This document shows positions 14,305-22,285 of a stretch of 64,000 bases of DNA, in pieces; the stretch's first letter is position 1; each line of letters opens with the position of its first letter. The stretch comes from a virus. The stretch spans positions 1 to 64,000 of the IMG/VR virus record IMGVR_UViG_3300025897_002116; one strand, given 5' to 3'. Below the pieces are notes generated by a model. That model had not been told where the DNA came from. It made no database searches and was given only the letters and a program-made list of their open reading frames with translations. Both the position numbers and the translations under genes were made by a program.

Positions 14305-14430
14305 CTATCTTCTTGTTTCTCTCCATTTTTCCAATATGTTGGCAATTACTGCAAAAAAGATAGGTACAGGAAGTACTGCGCATATTCCTAAAAATGTAAT
14401 GATAACTATTTCTATTACAGTTGGACCCAT
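14305..14430 (-). CDS. 41-residue single-pass membrane peptide
   Basis: MGPTVIEIVIITFLGICAVL then PVPIFFAVIANILEKWRETRR. One long hydrophobic stretch (about 5-32) and a basic C-terminus. No promoter cassette directly upstream; listed because composition and codon use look coding. Confidence 0.45.
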   Translation of the reverse strand: MGPTVIEIVIITFLGICAVLPVPIFFAVIANILEKWRETRR

Positions 14431-14650
14431 GGCGGTTACTAGTTTATATTATGTTACTGTAACCGGCTATACTCAAATAAGTATGTTTATATTGAGTTTT
14501 TTATACTAAGACTATACTTCTATGAACTTTTATATTAATGATAAATATTACTAGTTAACCATTATCTTGATTGTATTTGTAGATAAATTCATTAAAGTAG
14601 AGATTTAACTATTGTAATAAAGTTTCTATTTATTATCGGTAGAGAAGGTT
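14431..14650. other. 220-base divergent intergenic region
   Basis: AT-rich region between the minus-strand early genes and the only plus-strand gene. No clear -33/-7 pair was found for the plus-strand gene and no stable hairpin was seen. Confidence 0.4.
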
Positions 14651-14704
14651 ATGGCAGAATGGTTTTTATTCACCTGTAACTATTTACCTGCATGCCAAAA
14701 GTAG
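14651..14704 (+). CDS. Possible 17-codon leader peptide
   Basis: ATG at 14651 follows GAAGGTT, the same leader box used by the minus-strand genes, and encodes MAEWFLFTCNYLPACQK. Its end overlaps the MscS-like start (14692) by 13 nt, as expected for a coupling leader. May also be chance. Confidence 0.3.
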   Translation: MAEWFLFTCNYLPACQK

Positions 14705-15075
14705 AATTATCAGCTTTTTATATAGAATTTATTGGATTTATACTTACCTTGATTGTAGGCTTAGCTATTAGAGATATGGCTATGTCTTTCGTACAAGGTA
14801 TGAAATTTAAAATGCATAAAGCTTTCAAGGAAGGAGATAGGGTCCTACTAGATGATGATCATGCATTAATTGTAAAAATAGGATTTACCGAAACAGTTTT
14901 TGGTATTTACGGAGAACAAGGATATACATGGAGATATATTCCAAATTCCAGAATAGCAGGATTGAAGTTAGAAAAAATTGTTGATCCGGACTTGCATCCT
15001 GATACGAGAGAAGAGCGTGCTCAAAAACTTCTAGATACTATTAACGTTGCTAAGAAAATAAGAACAAAATCTTAG
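14692..15075 (+). CDS. Minimal MscS-like mechanosensitive channel domain protein
   Basis: A 127-residue protein with one N-terminal transmembrane helix (about 9-36, Gly/Ala spaced as in MscS TM3: FILTLIVGLAIRDMAMSF) followed by a beta-domain-like segment: FKEGDRVLLDDD, IVKIGFTETVF and RYIPNSRIAG match the F..GD.V, G.V..I....T and IPNS pattern of MscS channels. Full MscS has ~280 residues and three helices, so this is a core-only form. It is the only plus-strand gene in the window and converges on the next gene with a 5-nt gap. Confidence 0.65.
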   Translation: MPKVELSAFYIEFIGFILTLIVGLAIRDMAMSFVQGMKFKMHKAFKEGDRVLLDDDHALIVKIGFTETVFGIYGEQGYTWRYIPNSRIAGLKLEKIVDPDLHPDTREERAQKLLDTINVAKKIRTKS

Positions 15076-15080
15076 CCCTC

Positions 15081-15500
15081 TTAATTTTTAAACATTTCTA
15101 AATACTGTGGATTTTTAGCTAAAATAGAAAAACTATTGGTTTTAGATAATCTTTTAAATTTTTGATTATTTAACAAACCTTTAAATTCTCCAAGGTTAGT
15201 AGTATCTAAGTTAGTATTTTCTATGAACTCAGTAAAATTTGCAGAGTGTATAAACTTATTAAAGTTCTCATCTTTTAGTAATTCCTGAAATTCATCATTT
15301 TGTAGAAGTATCTGTAGATCTTCACCTTCAAGCTCTACTTCGGTATCATCTTCAATTTTATATTTATTTGCTTTTTGAACTCCTTTTATTGCAGAACCCG
15401 TCATAGTATCTATTGGGAACCCTGTTGTGAGTTGTATAATGTATATAGCAACTGATATTGCTACTAAAGTAAGTGCTATTTTTATACTTGATTTTTTCAT
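15081..15500 (-). CDS. N-terminally anchored acidic repeat protein
   Basis: A 139-residue protein with one hydrophobic N-terminal segment (about 7-27) and a body of short repeats built on 'L-x-x-N-x-x-F' units (QNDEFQELLKDENFNKFIHS, then FTEFIENTN and GLLNNQKFKRL). Helical repeat surface is likely. No family recognised. Position at the end of a convergent gene pair. Confidence 0.65.
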   Translation of the reverse strand: MKKSSIKIALTLVAISVAIYIIQLTTGFPIDTMTGSAIKGVQKANKYKIEDDTEVELEGEDLQILLQNDEFQELLKDENFNKFIHSANFTEFIENTNLDTTNLGEFKGLLNNQKFKRLSKTNSFSILAKNPQYLEMFKN

Positions 15501-15529
15501 AATCTTATTGGTTTTGTTTTTTTAAGTTA

Positions 15530-16153
15530 TTATATTAAATTAGGTTTCTGTATGGTAAGAAGTTTATTAAAAGTTTTTTCATCATACCCATAAAAAGGAA
15601 GTGGCGTAATATCAGAATCTACTCCAGGATATTGTTTAAAGTATCTACTATTCAATTGGTCCTCTTTTAATATTCCTTTATTTTTAATACCACCGTACAT
15701 TAAATCTAATCCCTCTGGTAATCTATTTTCTTCAATGAAGTTCAATAGCTTTTTAGCTCCTTCGGGCCAAATTATATAAGCTAAAATAGAAAAAGTATCT
15801 GGTACTAACCAAAATGTATCTAAATCTGTTCTATCTAATATTTCTTCAAATGAAAAATCAATAGGCTTCATTAATTCGGCATCATCTTCTATAATAACAT
15901 AAGGAGCATTACTTGCAATACATTCTTCATAAAGTCTCATATGCATTCTATTTGCACATACAAGAGATGGTATATGAATCTGCAATGAATCATATTTATT
16001 TCCTTCAATCATTCTCGTATCTTCTTTGGTTAATTTATACTCTAACCCATCAACCGCATCTACAAATTCAAAATCGAAATAAGGACTAAATGTATTAGTA
16101 AATTTAGTTCTACGGTCTTGTCTTCTTTTTAACGAAATAACTTTGATGTTCAT
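15530..16153 (-). CDS. Glycosyltransferase family 25-like protein
   Basis: A 207-residue protein. N-terminal VISLKRRQDRRTKF and a central YVIIEDDAELM (DD metal-binding motif, about residues 88-98) are signatures of GT25 (LPS/glycan glycosyltransferases). Size is close to bacterial family members. It is the last gene of a glycan-modification cluster spanning 15.5-19.6 kb. Acceptor unknown. Confidence 0.8.
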   Translation of the reverse strand: MNIKVISLKRRQDRRTKFTNTFSPYFDFEFVDAVDGLEYKLTKEDTRMIEGNKYDSLQIHIPSLVCANRMHMRLYEECIASNAPYVIIEDDAELMKPIDFSFEEILDRTDLDTFWLVPDTFSILAYIIWPEGAKKLLNFIEENRLPEGLDLMYGGIKNKGILKEDQLNSRYFKQYPGVDSDITPLPFYGYDEKTFNKLLTIQKPNLI

Positions 16154-16163
16154 ATAATATAAT

Positions 16164-16922
16164 TTAAAGCATGTATCTATCTGATTCTCTGTTTAGGCTT
16201 TCAAAAATATATTTATCGAATTTTGAAAAACCAAAGTAATGTTTGTACTTATTAGATTTATAATCTTTTGTAAAATTATACTTAGTGTTATTTTTTTCAC
16301 AGATATTTGTAAAATAGTACTGACAAATTATAGTTGATACAATTATTCCTTGTGTTATTAGTTTCTCTGTCGGTTCTATGTTTGTTAAGTAATATTTTCT
16401 AACTTTATAATATGAATCAATAAAAAGATTCTTTATATCTTCTGTTTTAAACCTCAGTATGCCGACATTGAATACAAGTTTTGGATCAAATGAAAAGTCT
16501 GAAAACACCTCATCCATTTTATATTTTTTTAAAATATTCAATATATCTCTGTGGCATTGTTGTAGTCTTTCTTTTTGTTCAAATACAATATCAGATGTTT
16601 CATCAACTGAAAGTTTAGTGTGTAAAATTATATCCCCATCAAATGTAATACTTCCTGCTGGTTCCTGAGTATGTACGTAAATCTTTAGGTCATCTGTAAT
16701 CTCAAATTCAACATTTTCTACATTAACAAAGACATCGTAATAACCTTTTAAATAATTTAAAGAGTAATCACAACCATAGAATTTTATTTTATGGCCAAGT
16801 GATTTTGCTCGTTCCATTGATATTTTATATAACTTTAGAACATGGTCTGTTTCATTATCTTTGGTATATCTACCACCTTTATAATCTCCAATATGTGTTG
16901 AAAAACTAAAAATTAATGTCAT
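16164..16922 (-). CDS. Putative GT-A-type glycosyltransferase
   Basis: A 252-residue protein: SFSTHIGDYKGGR at the start, a sugar-nucleotide-type TFDGDIIL (DGD, about 94-98), and FDPKLVFNVGILRF, resembling the phage and Bacteroidetes glycosyltransferase-like family of the genes at 18723 and 26416. It overlaps the SGNH gene by 4 nt. Donor and acceptor unknown. Confidence 0.6.
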   Translation of the reverse strand: MTLIFSFSTHIGDYKGGRYTKDNETDHVLKLYKISMERAKSLGHKIKFYGCDYSLNYLKGYYDVFVNVENVEFEITDDLKIYVHTQEPAGSITFDGDIILHTKLSVDETSDIVFEQKERLQQCHRDILNILKKYKMDEVFSDFSFDPKLVFNVGILRFKTEDIKNLFIDSYYKVRKYYLTNIEPTEKLITQGIIVSTIICQYYFTNICEKNNTKYNFTKDYKSNKYKHYFGFSKFDKYIFESLNRESDRYML

Positions 16923-17497
16923 ATTAAACTATAGTTTTTATTTTCAATAAGATCGGTTACCCATTTAGAAACTTTTTGATGTCCCTCGAAACTCCAATGA
17001 CCTCCATCTTCTTCTTCCTGCATATCTATTTTGTTAAGAGCCCACCAATTATTATCAGATGGAAAGTAATAAGAATCTATTTCATTAGAGTTAAGATACT
17101 TTACTAAACAATTAAAAGTGGTTTGGTAATATCTCTTGAGAGGTTCTTCATATTCTGCTCTCATTGCATAATAATTATCACTATATCTTTCACGAATTTT
17201 AATATATGAAGATTTCGGCCAATTAGAATAGAAATCTGATTCTTCCCTAACAAATGATGACCTTGCTGAATGTGTATCAAATATAAAAAGATAATCTCCT
17301 TTTTTGACTTTATTTATATTTGTTAGTATACTAAATAATATATTTTCATTTGAGTAACCATATTGAGCCAAATTCTTTTCCTTACAATTTAAATGTTCGG
17401 TTACAATTTGTGACATTATTTTATCTTTATCATTGGTTCTATCTCTACAGCCCCAACCGTAGACAAAAGAATCTCCAAAAAACCAAGCAGTTTTCAT
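16919..17497 (-). CDS. SGNH/GDSL-type hydrolase
   Basis: A 192-residue protein with block I FFGDSFVYGWG (Ser about 10), block II-like GYSNEN, and block V DGGHWSFEGHQKVSKWV carrying the D..H pair (about residues 163-168). These are the motifs of SGNH esterases and acyltransferases that trim or transfer acetyl groups on glycans. It is coupled to glycosyltransferase genes on both sides. Confidence 0.75.
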   Translation of the reverse strand: MKTAWFFGDSFVYGWGCRDRTNDKDKIMSQIVTEHLNCKEKNLAQYGYSNENILFSILTNINKVKKGDYLFIFDTHSARSSFVREESDFYSNWPKSSYIKIRERYSDNYYAMRAEYEEPLKRYYQTTFNCLVKYLNSNEIDSYYFPSDNNWWALNKIDMQEEEDGGHWSFEGHQKVSKWVTDLIENKNYSLI

Positions 17498-17498
17498 A

Positions 17499-18080
17499 TT
17501 AAATTAAATTTATTTTTTCTAGTTTTTTTTTAATCCAAGAGGAATCATCAAATGTTTTATCAGGATATCCAATTACCTCCTGTATCGCAGTAACTACACT
17601 AGGCCACTTTTTTTGATAATCGTGTCCGCCAATAGATCCACCTGGTTTTACTTTAGGGTAATACAATGTTAAATCTTGCTTTACTGATTCATATAAGTGA
17701 TTGGCATCTATGTAAATAAAATCTATACTATTATCTTCAAACGTATCAACAACATTATAACTATAATCTGATATTAAGGATATGTTATCGAAGTATCGTG
17801 TATTTATTTCGAATTGTTGTTTAACAAGTTCCCAAGAATAATCATGGTTCTCGTTAAATATCTCGTGCCCCTCATGTGGCTCTACTGTATAAATCTTATC
17901 AAATATTTGAGATGATGCAAATAACATCGTGGATTCTCCCATATAGGAACCTATCTCAATCATAGTAGTGTTCTTGCCTTTTAGAGTTTTAAGTTCCGTT
18001 AGCATATCCACAAACCCAAAAAACATATTATTTGTATTACCTTTGAACCAATGTGGTGTATGTAATCTTTGAGTATTCAT
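17499..18080 (-). CDS. Class I SAM-dependent methyltransferase
   Basis: A 193-residue protein with motif I MIEIGSYMGESTMLFA (about 40-55), an acidic ribose-binding segment (YTVEPH) and IDFIYIDANHLYESVKQDL followed by KPGGSIGGHDY, typical of the Methyltransf_24/cephalosporin-hydroxylase-like group that often modifies sugars. Overlaps the oxygenase gene upstream by 4 nt. Confidence 0.8.
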   Translation of the reverse strand: MNTQRLHTPHWFKGNTNNMFFGFVDMLTELKTLKGKNTTMIEIGSYMGESTMLFASSQIFDKIYTVEPHEGHEIFNENHDYSWELVKQQFEINTRYFDNISLISDYSYNVVDTFEDNSIDFIYIDANHLYESVKQDLTLYYPKVKPGGSIGGHDYQKKWPSVVTAIQEVIGYPDKTFDDSSWIKKKLEKINLI

Positions 18081-18697
18081 ATAATGGATTTTACTATTCT
18101 TTCTTTATAGAAGTTTTTAAAAATAATTTGTTTATCACTATAAACACACGCATATAAACATCTTGGTTTATCTGATTTGTTTGATTCTGATTGATGTGTA
18201 GTATCTCCATGTATTGCAACTATATCTCCGGCTTTTGGATATATCTTTGTATCTCTTAATTGTAGTGTTCCGTTCTCATCCGTAAAGTCATTCAGTATTA
18301 CAGACATATTTACTGTATTAGCTCCTTCGTTAAAATTACCTCCGATTGTATTATCAGTATGTTTTCCAAATCCAAAATTATCATTGGGTAATTTAACAAC
18401 AATCTGGTCATTATATAACCAAACATCTTTACTATTCAGAAGTTGTGTTGCAATATCAATCATAAGGTTTGATTTATAAAAATCCAAAAGATAGGGATCA
18501 TACATCCCCGCACATCCCAATCCATTCCAATGAATATCTCCTCCATATTTAGAGGGCTTTCCTACCTTATCACTTACCCATTTTCTTAATTTAATAGAAC
18601 GAGTTTGTAATTCATGAACTACATCTTCACTTATCATTTTTTGTAAATGTACCCATCCATGTTTTTTATAAAATTGTAAATTATTATGTATATTCAT
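18077..18697 (-). CDS. PhyH-type Fe(II)/2-oxoglutarate dioxygenase
   Basis: A 206-residue protein with the full facial triad: HTD in FGKHTDNTIGG (about 113-118), the distal His in IHGDTTHQSES (about 165-171) and an Arg (KPRCLYACVY) for 2-oxoglutarate. The substrate is unknown; its neighbours suggest a glycan or methylated sugar. A strong Shine-Dalgarno (AGGAGG, 9 nt before the ATG) is unusual for this phage. Confidence 0.75.
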   Translation of the reverse strand: MNIHNNLQFYKKHGWVHLQKMISEDVVHELQTRSIKLRKWVSDKVGKPSKYGGDIHWNGLGCAGMYDPYLLDFYKSNLMIDIATQLLNSKDVWLYNDQIVVKLPNDNFGFGKHTDNTIGGNFNEGANTVNMSVILNDFTDENGTLQLRDTKIYPKAGDIVAIHGDTTHQSESNKSDKPRCLYACVYSDKQIIFKNFYKERIVKSII

Positions 18698-18722
18698 GAA
18701 TGCCTTCCTCCTGGTACATCAA

Positions 18723-19643
18723 TCATAATAAAACCCTTTGTTTAGTATCATTATAAATATTGTTTAAATAATACATGACCTCTTCACGGTATATTAAATC
18801 TTTTTTAATTGTAGATTTATCTAACCAAATATGCCAATATTTAAAGTTACCAATAGTATTTGAACTATTTGAATCAACCCACATAGGAGAATAACCACAA
18901 TCCGAATGAGATACATCAGCAGATAGCTGTTCTTCAGAAAACGCTAAATAAGTTTTATCCTCAATACACCCAACCTTTAAATTTAATTCTCTTGCACAAT
19001 AACCAAGTATTGATTGGTCCGATAATAACCACAACCATTCTGGTGTATTTTTGTATTTAGTTGAAACTACATTAAGATGATTTACATAGTAATTATTTTG
19101 TAATTCTTTATTATTCATAAATACAAAAGAAGTATTTGGCATTAACATTCTTTGATTAAAATTTGTAATAGGAACTTTATATTCTTTTATTAATTCATCT
19201 GTAATAAAGTATTTTCCTCTATGCAATTCCCAATGTGTATGAACTAAATCATAATTAAATACTGATTTTGGTAGTTCACTTTGAACTATGAAATCATTAT
19301 CTAAAAATAAAAATGGGCCCACTTCTTTTCCTATTGCTACTGATTTACCACTTGTCCACCATTTACCTGCATCTAAAGTATCTTCATTGTACTTATTTAA
19401 TGTATCTATATCTATTTCATCGAACAACTTAATCATGTTGTGTTTTTTATAAAAAGAATACCCAACATCATCAGTATACAATTTGATTGGAACTTTTAAA
19501 AACTTTCTGGCACTTGTTATTGCTGCTTTGTTGATTAGTAATTCGTAATCAACTATATCATATTCTTTACCTTTATTTTTATAAAAGAAAGGTTTTGTCC
19601 AATTAACAAATATTACTTTATAATTTACTTGTATGCCAGCCAT
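18723..19643 (-). CDS. Putative glycosyltransferase (DUF6734-like)
   Basis: A 306-residue protein with GT-A-like features: a nucleotide-sugar pocket region PIKLYTDDVG, the metal-binding FLFLDNDFIV (DND, about 112-120), a later PNTSFVFMNN and WLLSDQSILGYCAREL, ending with a KYWHIW segment. The same layout occurs in the gene at 26416. Family name from memory. Confidence 0.65.
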   Translation of the reverse strand: MAGIQVNYKVIFVNWTKPFFYKNKGKEYDIVDYELLINKAAITSARKFLKVPIKLYTDDVGYSFYKKHNMIKLFDEIDIDTLNKYNEDTLDAGKWWTSGKSVAIGKEVGPFLFLDNDFIVQSELPKSVFNYDLVHTHWELHRGKYFITDELIKEYKVPITNFNQRMLMPNTSFVFMNNKELQNNYYVNHLNVVSTKYKNTPEWLWLLSDQSILGYCARELNLKVGCIEDKTYLAFSEEQLSADVSHSDCGYSPMWVDSNSSNTIGNFKYWHIWLDKSTIKKDLIYREEVMYYLNNIYNDTKQRVLL

Positions 19644-19644
19644 T

Positions 19645-19953
19645 TTACATAAAACCTAATTCAAGTCTTGCTGAATCCGACATCATAGAGGAAACATATG
19701 GAGGATTAAATGTTAACTCTACGTACACATCATTAACCCAGCTAATCGATTTGACCATCTGTTCTACTGAACCTGGTATTTCTTCTGCTGAAGGACATGA
19801 GGGTGAAGTCAAAGTCATAACTACATGTACGTTGTTGTCTGAATTAATGTTTACTTCATAAATTAGACCTAATTCGTATATATCTACAGGGATTTCTGGG
19901 TCGTAAATGGTTTTTATAGCATCTATAACTTCCTCTTGTTGGGTTTGTACCAT
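19645..19953 (-). CDS. SufT/MIP18-family Fe-S assembly protein
   Basis: A 102-residue protein covering one full MIP18/PaaD-like domain: DPEIPVDIYELGLIYEVNI (about 19-37), TLTSPSCPSAEEIPGSVEQ with the conserved Cys (about 53), and VELTFNPPY. In bacteria these proteins assist maturation of iron-sulfur proteins (SufT). The phage encodes a radical SAM enzyme and a Cys-cluster nuclease that could be clients, which is inference. Confidence 0.85.
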   Translation of the reverse strand: MVQTQQEEVIDAIKTIYDPEIPVDIYELGLIYEVNINSDNNVHVVMTLTSPSCPSAEEIPGSVEQMVKSISWVNDVYVELTFNPPYVSSMMSDSARLELGFM

Positions 19954-19956
19954 AAC

Positions 19957-20211
19957 TTACTTTTTTTCTTTACCTTCAATGTATCCTTTTTCATATTGAA
20001 GTTCTTTTTCTATTTCAACTATCCTATCTTCTAATTCGCTGATAACTTTAATTTTTTTATCTAATCTATCATGTACACTAGTCAACTCTACTTGAAGAGC
20101 AGTGAACTGAGCAAATATAGTACCGGCAGTAAATATAGCTACTAGTATACCGGCTACGATTGACCAGTTATTTACTATAATCTTATTTAAATTCATCTCA
20201 TCCTTACTCAC
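19957..20211 (-). CDS. Single-pass membrane coiled-coil protein
   Basis: An 84-residue protein with one transmembrane helix (about 17-37, SIVAGILVAIFTAGTIFAQF) and a C-terminal coiled coil (DRLDKKIKVISELEDRIVEI). Spanin-like in shape, but a better spanin pair lies at 45 kb. Function unknown. Confidence 0.65.
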   Translation of the reverse strand: MSKDEMNLNKIIVNNWSIVAGILVAIFTAGTIFAQFTALQVELTSVHDRLDKKIKVISELEDRIVEIEKELQYEKGYIEGKEKK

Positions 20212-20262
20212 TTTTATTTATTTTTCAGTGTTTTAATTATCTAGTTCCGGCTATCTATGAAG

Positions 20263-20520
20263 TTATTGGGAAAGTATTACTTCATTTTTAATATCCAAAA
20301 GCATTTCACAATGCTCGTACATTTCATGTTCTTCAGCGTAGGTAATTAACCCATCTAGATCTTCTAGTTTATCTTCAATAGTAATCTCATCAGTTTCAAT
20401 ATAATCTTTCCTTGCTTTAGAATCTTCGTATAACATCTCAATTGAATCATGGTATATGCCTTGAATAATTGTAGGAAGTTTATCTAAATTACGGTTGATT
20501 CTATCTTCTGGGTTATTCAT
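20263..20520 (-). CDS. Hypothetical acidic helical protein
   Basis: An 85-residue protein (starts MNNPEDRINRNLDKLPTIIQ). The C-terminal segment YAEEHEMYEHCEMLLDIKNE resembles a UVR-type contact motif, as in the gene at 6953. Function unknown. Confidence 0.65.
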   Translation of the reverse strand: MNNPEDRINRNLDKLPTIIQGIYHDSIEMLYEDSKARKDYIETDEITIEDKLEDLDGLITYAEEHEMYEHCEMLLDIKNEVILSQ

Positions 20521-20565
20521 ATCAAGTTTATTTAAACATGTTTTATAGTCTGCTCTTTTATAACT

Positions 20566-21348
20566 TCACTCACTCCAATGCTTAAATTGTAGCTCTTTCA
20601 TATCAATTGGCTCCCTTTTCATATGTCCACCTTTTGAGAAATTTGCTCCTCTTTTAAGATACCCTCCTAATAGGTTTCTTCTCATTCTATTAGAATTATT
20701 AGTTTCGGAACCATGAACGTTATGAGAGTGTAGTAATACCACCTGCCCTTTTTTTAATACTCCTTCTAGTTTCCTAAAATCATGACCTTCCGGCATGATA
20801 CAAGGCTTGCCTCTTTCATTATTCCAGAATGCTGGGTTGGTTTTTACTCTTTCCTGGTCTACTTCTATCGGTAATATTGGAAGTCTGTGTGATCCTTCGT
20901 ATACCCAAACGGCTCCATTACCTTCATCATGATTATCTAAAGCTAAGGCCGTATTGATAATTTCATTGTGACCGCATTTAGTGTAGAATGCATTTTGATG
21001 CTGATCTCTGCCTAGCTGTCCGGGTGGTTTGAAGTAACACCAATCTTGCATTCCATCTATTGGACCATCCATTAGGTACTCAACTGCTTCTAAAATTTTT
21101 GGATGTGCAAAATATTTCTCTAGTAATAGTGAGAGTTTATGGGGGTAAGCAAATGGGTCCCACTCTCCCCAAATCTTTCCGTCGGGTGATTCGGTTCCTG
21201 TTCTTTCTTTTCTTAGACGGCTTAGTTCATCGTTAATCAAATCACATTCTTCTTCTGTGATTAGTTCTAAAACGGTAAAGCCTTTATACCTCCAGTCAAA
21301 TGTAATTTGCTGTAGTTCTTCTTCGCTAAGGTATTTTAATTTTGACAT
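20566..21348 (-). CDS. PhyH-family dioxygenase with HxN instead of HxD
   Basis: A 260-residue protein matching PhyH-type oxygenases: GRDQHQNAFYT, ALALDNHDEGNGAVWVYEGS and LLHSHNVHGSETNNSNRMRR, with the distal His and the 2-oxoglutarate Arg present. The first metal motif is HQN (about 118-120) where HxD is usual, so metal binding may differ, or the Asn may be a lineage trait. Full length for the family; substrate unknown. Confidence 0.75.
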   Translation of the reverse strand: MSKLKYLSEEELQQITFDWRYKGFTVLELITEEECDLINDELSRLRKERTGTESPDGKIWGEWDPFAYPHKLSLLLEKYFAHPKILEAVEYLMDGPIDGMQDWCYFKPPGQLGRDQHQNAFYTKCGHNEIINTALALDNHDEGNGAVWVYEGSHRLPILPIEVDQERVKTNPAFWNNERGKPCIMPEGHDFRKLEGVLKKGQVVLLHSHNVHGSETNNSNRMRRNLLGGYLKRGANFSKGGHMKREPIDMKELQFKHWSE

Positions 21349-21367
21349 AAAACTTGTTTGTAGACTG

Positions 21368-21571
21368 TTAATTAATTATTTCTTTTATTAATGCAACAAT
21401 AAATATAACTAGACTTAAAGGCCAATATAGAATATGGTAAAGTCTTTCTTTCCAGCTCCATGGCTCTGCTATTTTTCCATTAAAATTATTTAGTGTAAAA
21501 TTCTCTAAGAATCCTGTATAAACTAAACCTATTAATATGTACCCTCCTATTTTAAGTATTAAAGTTTCCAT
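21368..21571 (-). CDS. Small membrane protein
   Basis: A 67-residue protein with two hydrophobic segments (about 4-22 and 46-64) separated by a WSWKERLYHILYWP interface-like stretch. Overlaps the SWIM gene upstream by 13 nt. Function unknown. Confidence 0.65.
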   Translation of the reverse strand: METLILKIGGYILIGLVYTGFLENFTLNNFNGKIAEPWSWKERLYHILYWPLSLVIFIVALIKEIIN

Positions 21572-21738
21572 TGAGTGTTTACCTGTTTAGTATGTTTACA
21601 TTTTTTATGGGCCATATACCCCCAGCAGTTACAGTACGGTCCATTTTTACCTAACTTAACTCTATATTCTTTTTCTGAGGATTCAGATTTAAATAGCCAA
21701 TATTTTTCTTCTTGAAATAGTTCTTCAAATAATTCCAT
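21559..21738 (-). CDS. Small SWIM-type zinc-finger protein
   Basis: A 59-residue gene found in the gap between two listed genes. YCNCWGYMAHKKCKHTKQV shows the CxC...CxH arrangement of SWIM zinc fingers (about residues 36-49), which bind DNA or proteins. It overlaps the following gene by 13 nt and starts 1 nt after the stop of the gene upstream. Confidence 0.65.
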   Translation of the reverse strand: MELFEELFQEEKYWLFKSESSEKEYRVKLGKNGPYCNCWGYMAHKKCKHTKQVNTQWKL

Positions 21739-21739
21739 T

Positions 21740-22276
21740 TTACATCCATTTTATATTACTATGAAACGTTACAGAAGAATAGTGACATGTATTATTTTTA
21801 TATCCTTCTTCAAGATTCATCTTAATATTAAGTTTACCAGCCGGAGGAACAGTAACTTGCTCTGTAAATTGTTTTCTTGTTAGCAATACTACTCCTGTAG
21901 GGCTTAATAAAGGAGAATAAAAAGCAATATGAGTAAAAGCATATTTACCGTCTTTATTTTTTTTCTGTTTTATGCTCTGAAATGAGACGTATTTATTATC
22001 TGGTTTCCAGCTAGTCTTTACTTCAATGGAAATTTCTTCATCTAAACTTTTAACATCAAAGCCAAATTGATTAGATAGTGTACCGACCTCCATATCTCTT
22101 CTGAAGTAATGAGAAGCCCAATTTTTTATAATTACTTCTGATAATATGGGTAGACCTCCACGTTTTAAAGCATCTCTTGCCTCTTGGTTATCTCTTATAT
22201 ACTTATCTAAAATCTTTTTAGGAAATCCTAAATCTTCTTCGTACATACTTAAAATTGCTTTTTTATTTACCATCAT
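21740..22276 (-). CDS. Putative PD-(D/E)XK-like nuclease
   Basis: A 178-residue protein. FGFDVKSLDEEISIEVKTSW (about 70-89) contains the spaced Asp and ExK core of the restriction-endonuclease fold, followed by YVSFQSIKQKK. N-terminus is helical and basic. Fold assignment is by motif only, so nuclease activity is a suggestion. Confidence 0.5.
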   Translation of the reverse strand: MMVNKKAILSMYEEDLGFPKKILDKYIRDNQEARDALKRGGLPILSEVIIKNWASHYFRRDMEVGTLSNQFGFDVKSLDEEISIEVKTSWKPDNKYVSFQSIKQKKNKDGKYAFTHIAFYSPLLSPTGVVLLTRKQFTEQVTVPPAGKLNIKMNLEEGYKNNTCHYSSVTFHSNIKWM

Positions 22277-22285
22277 ACTATACGG

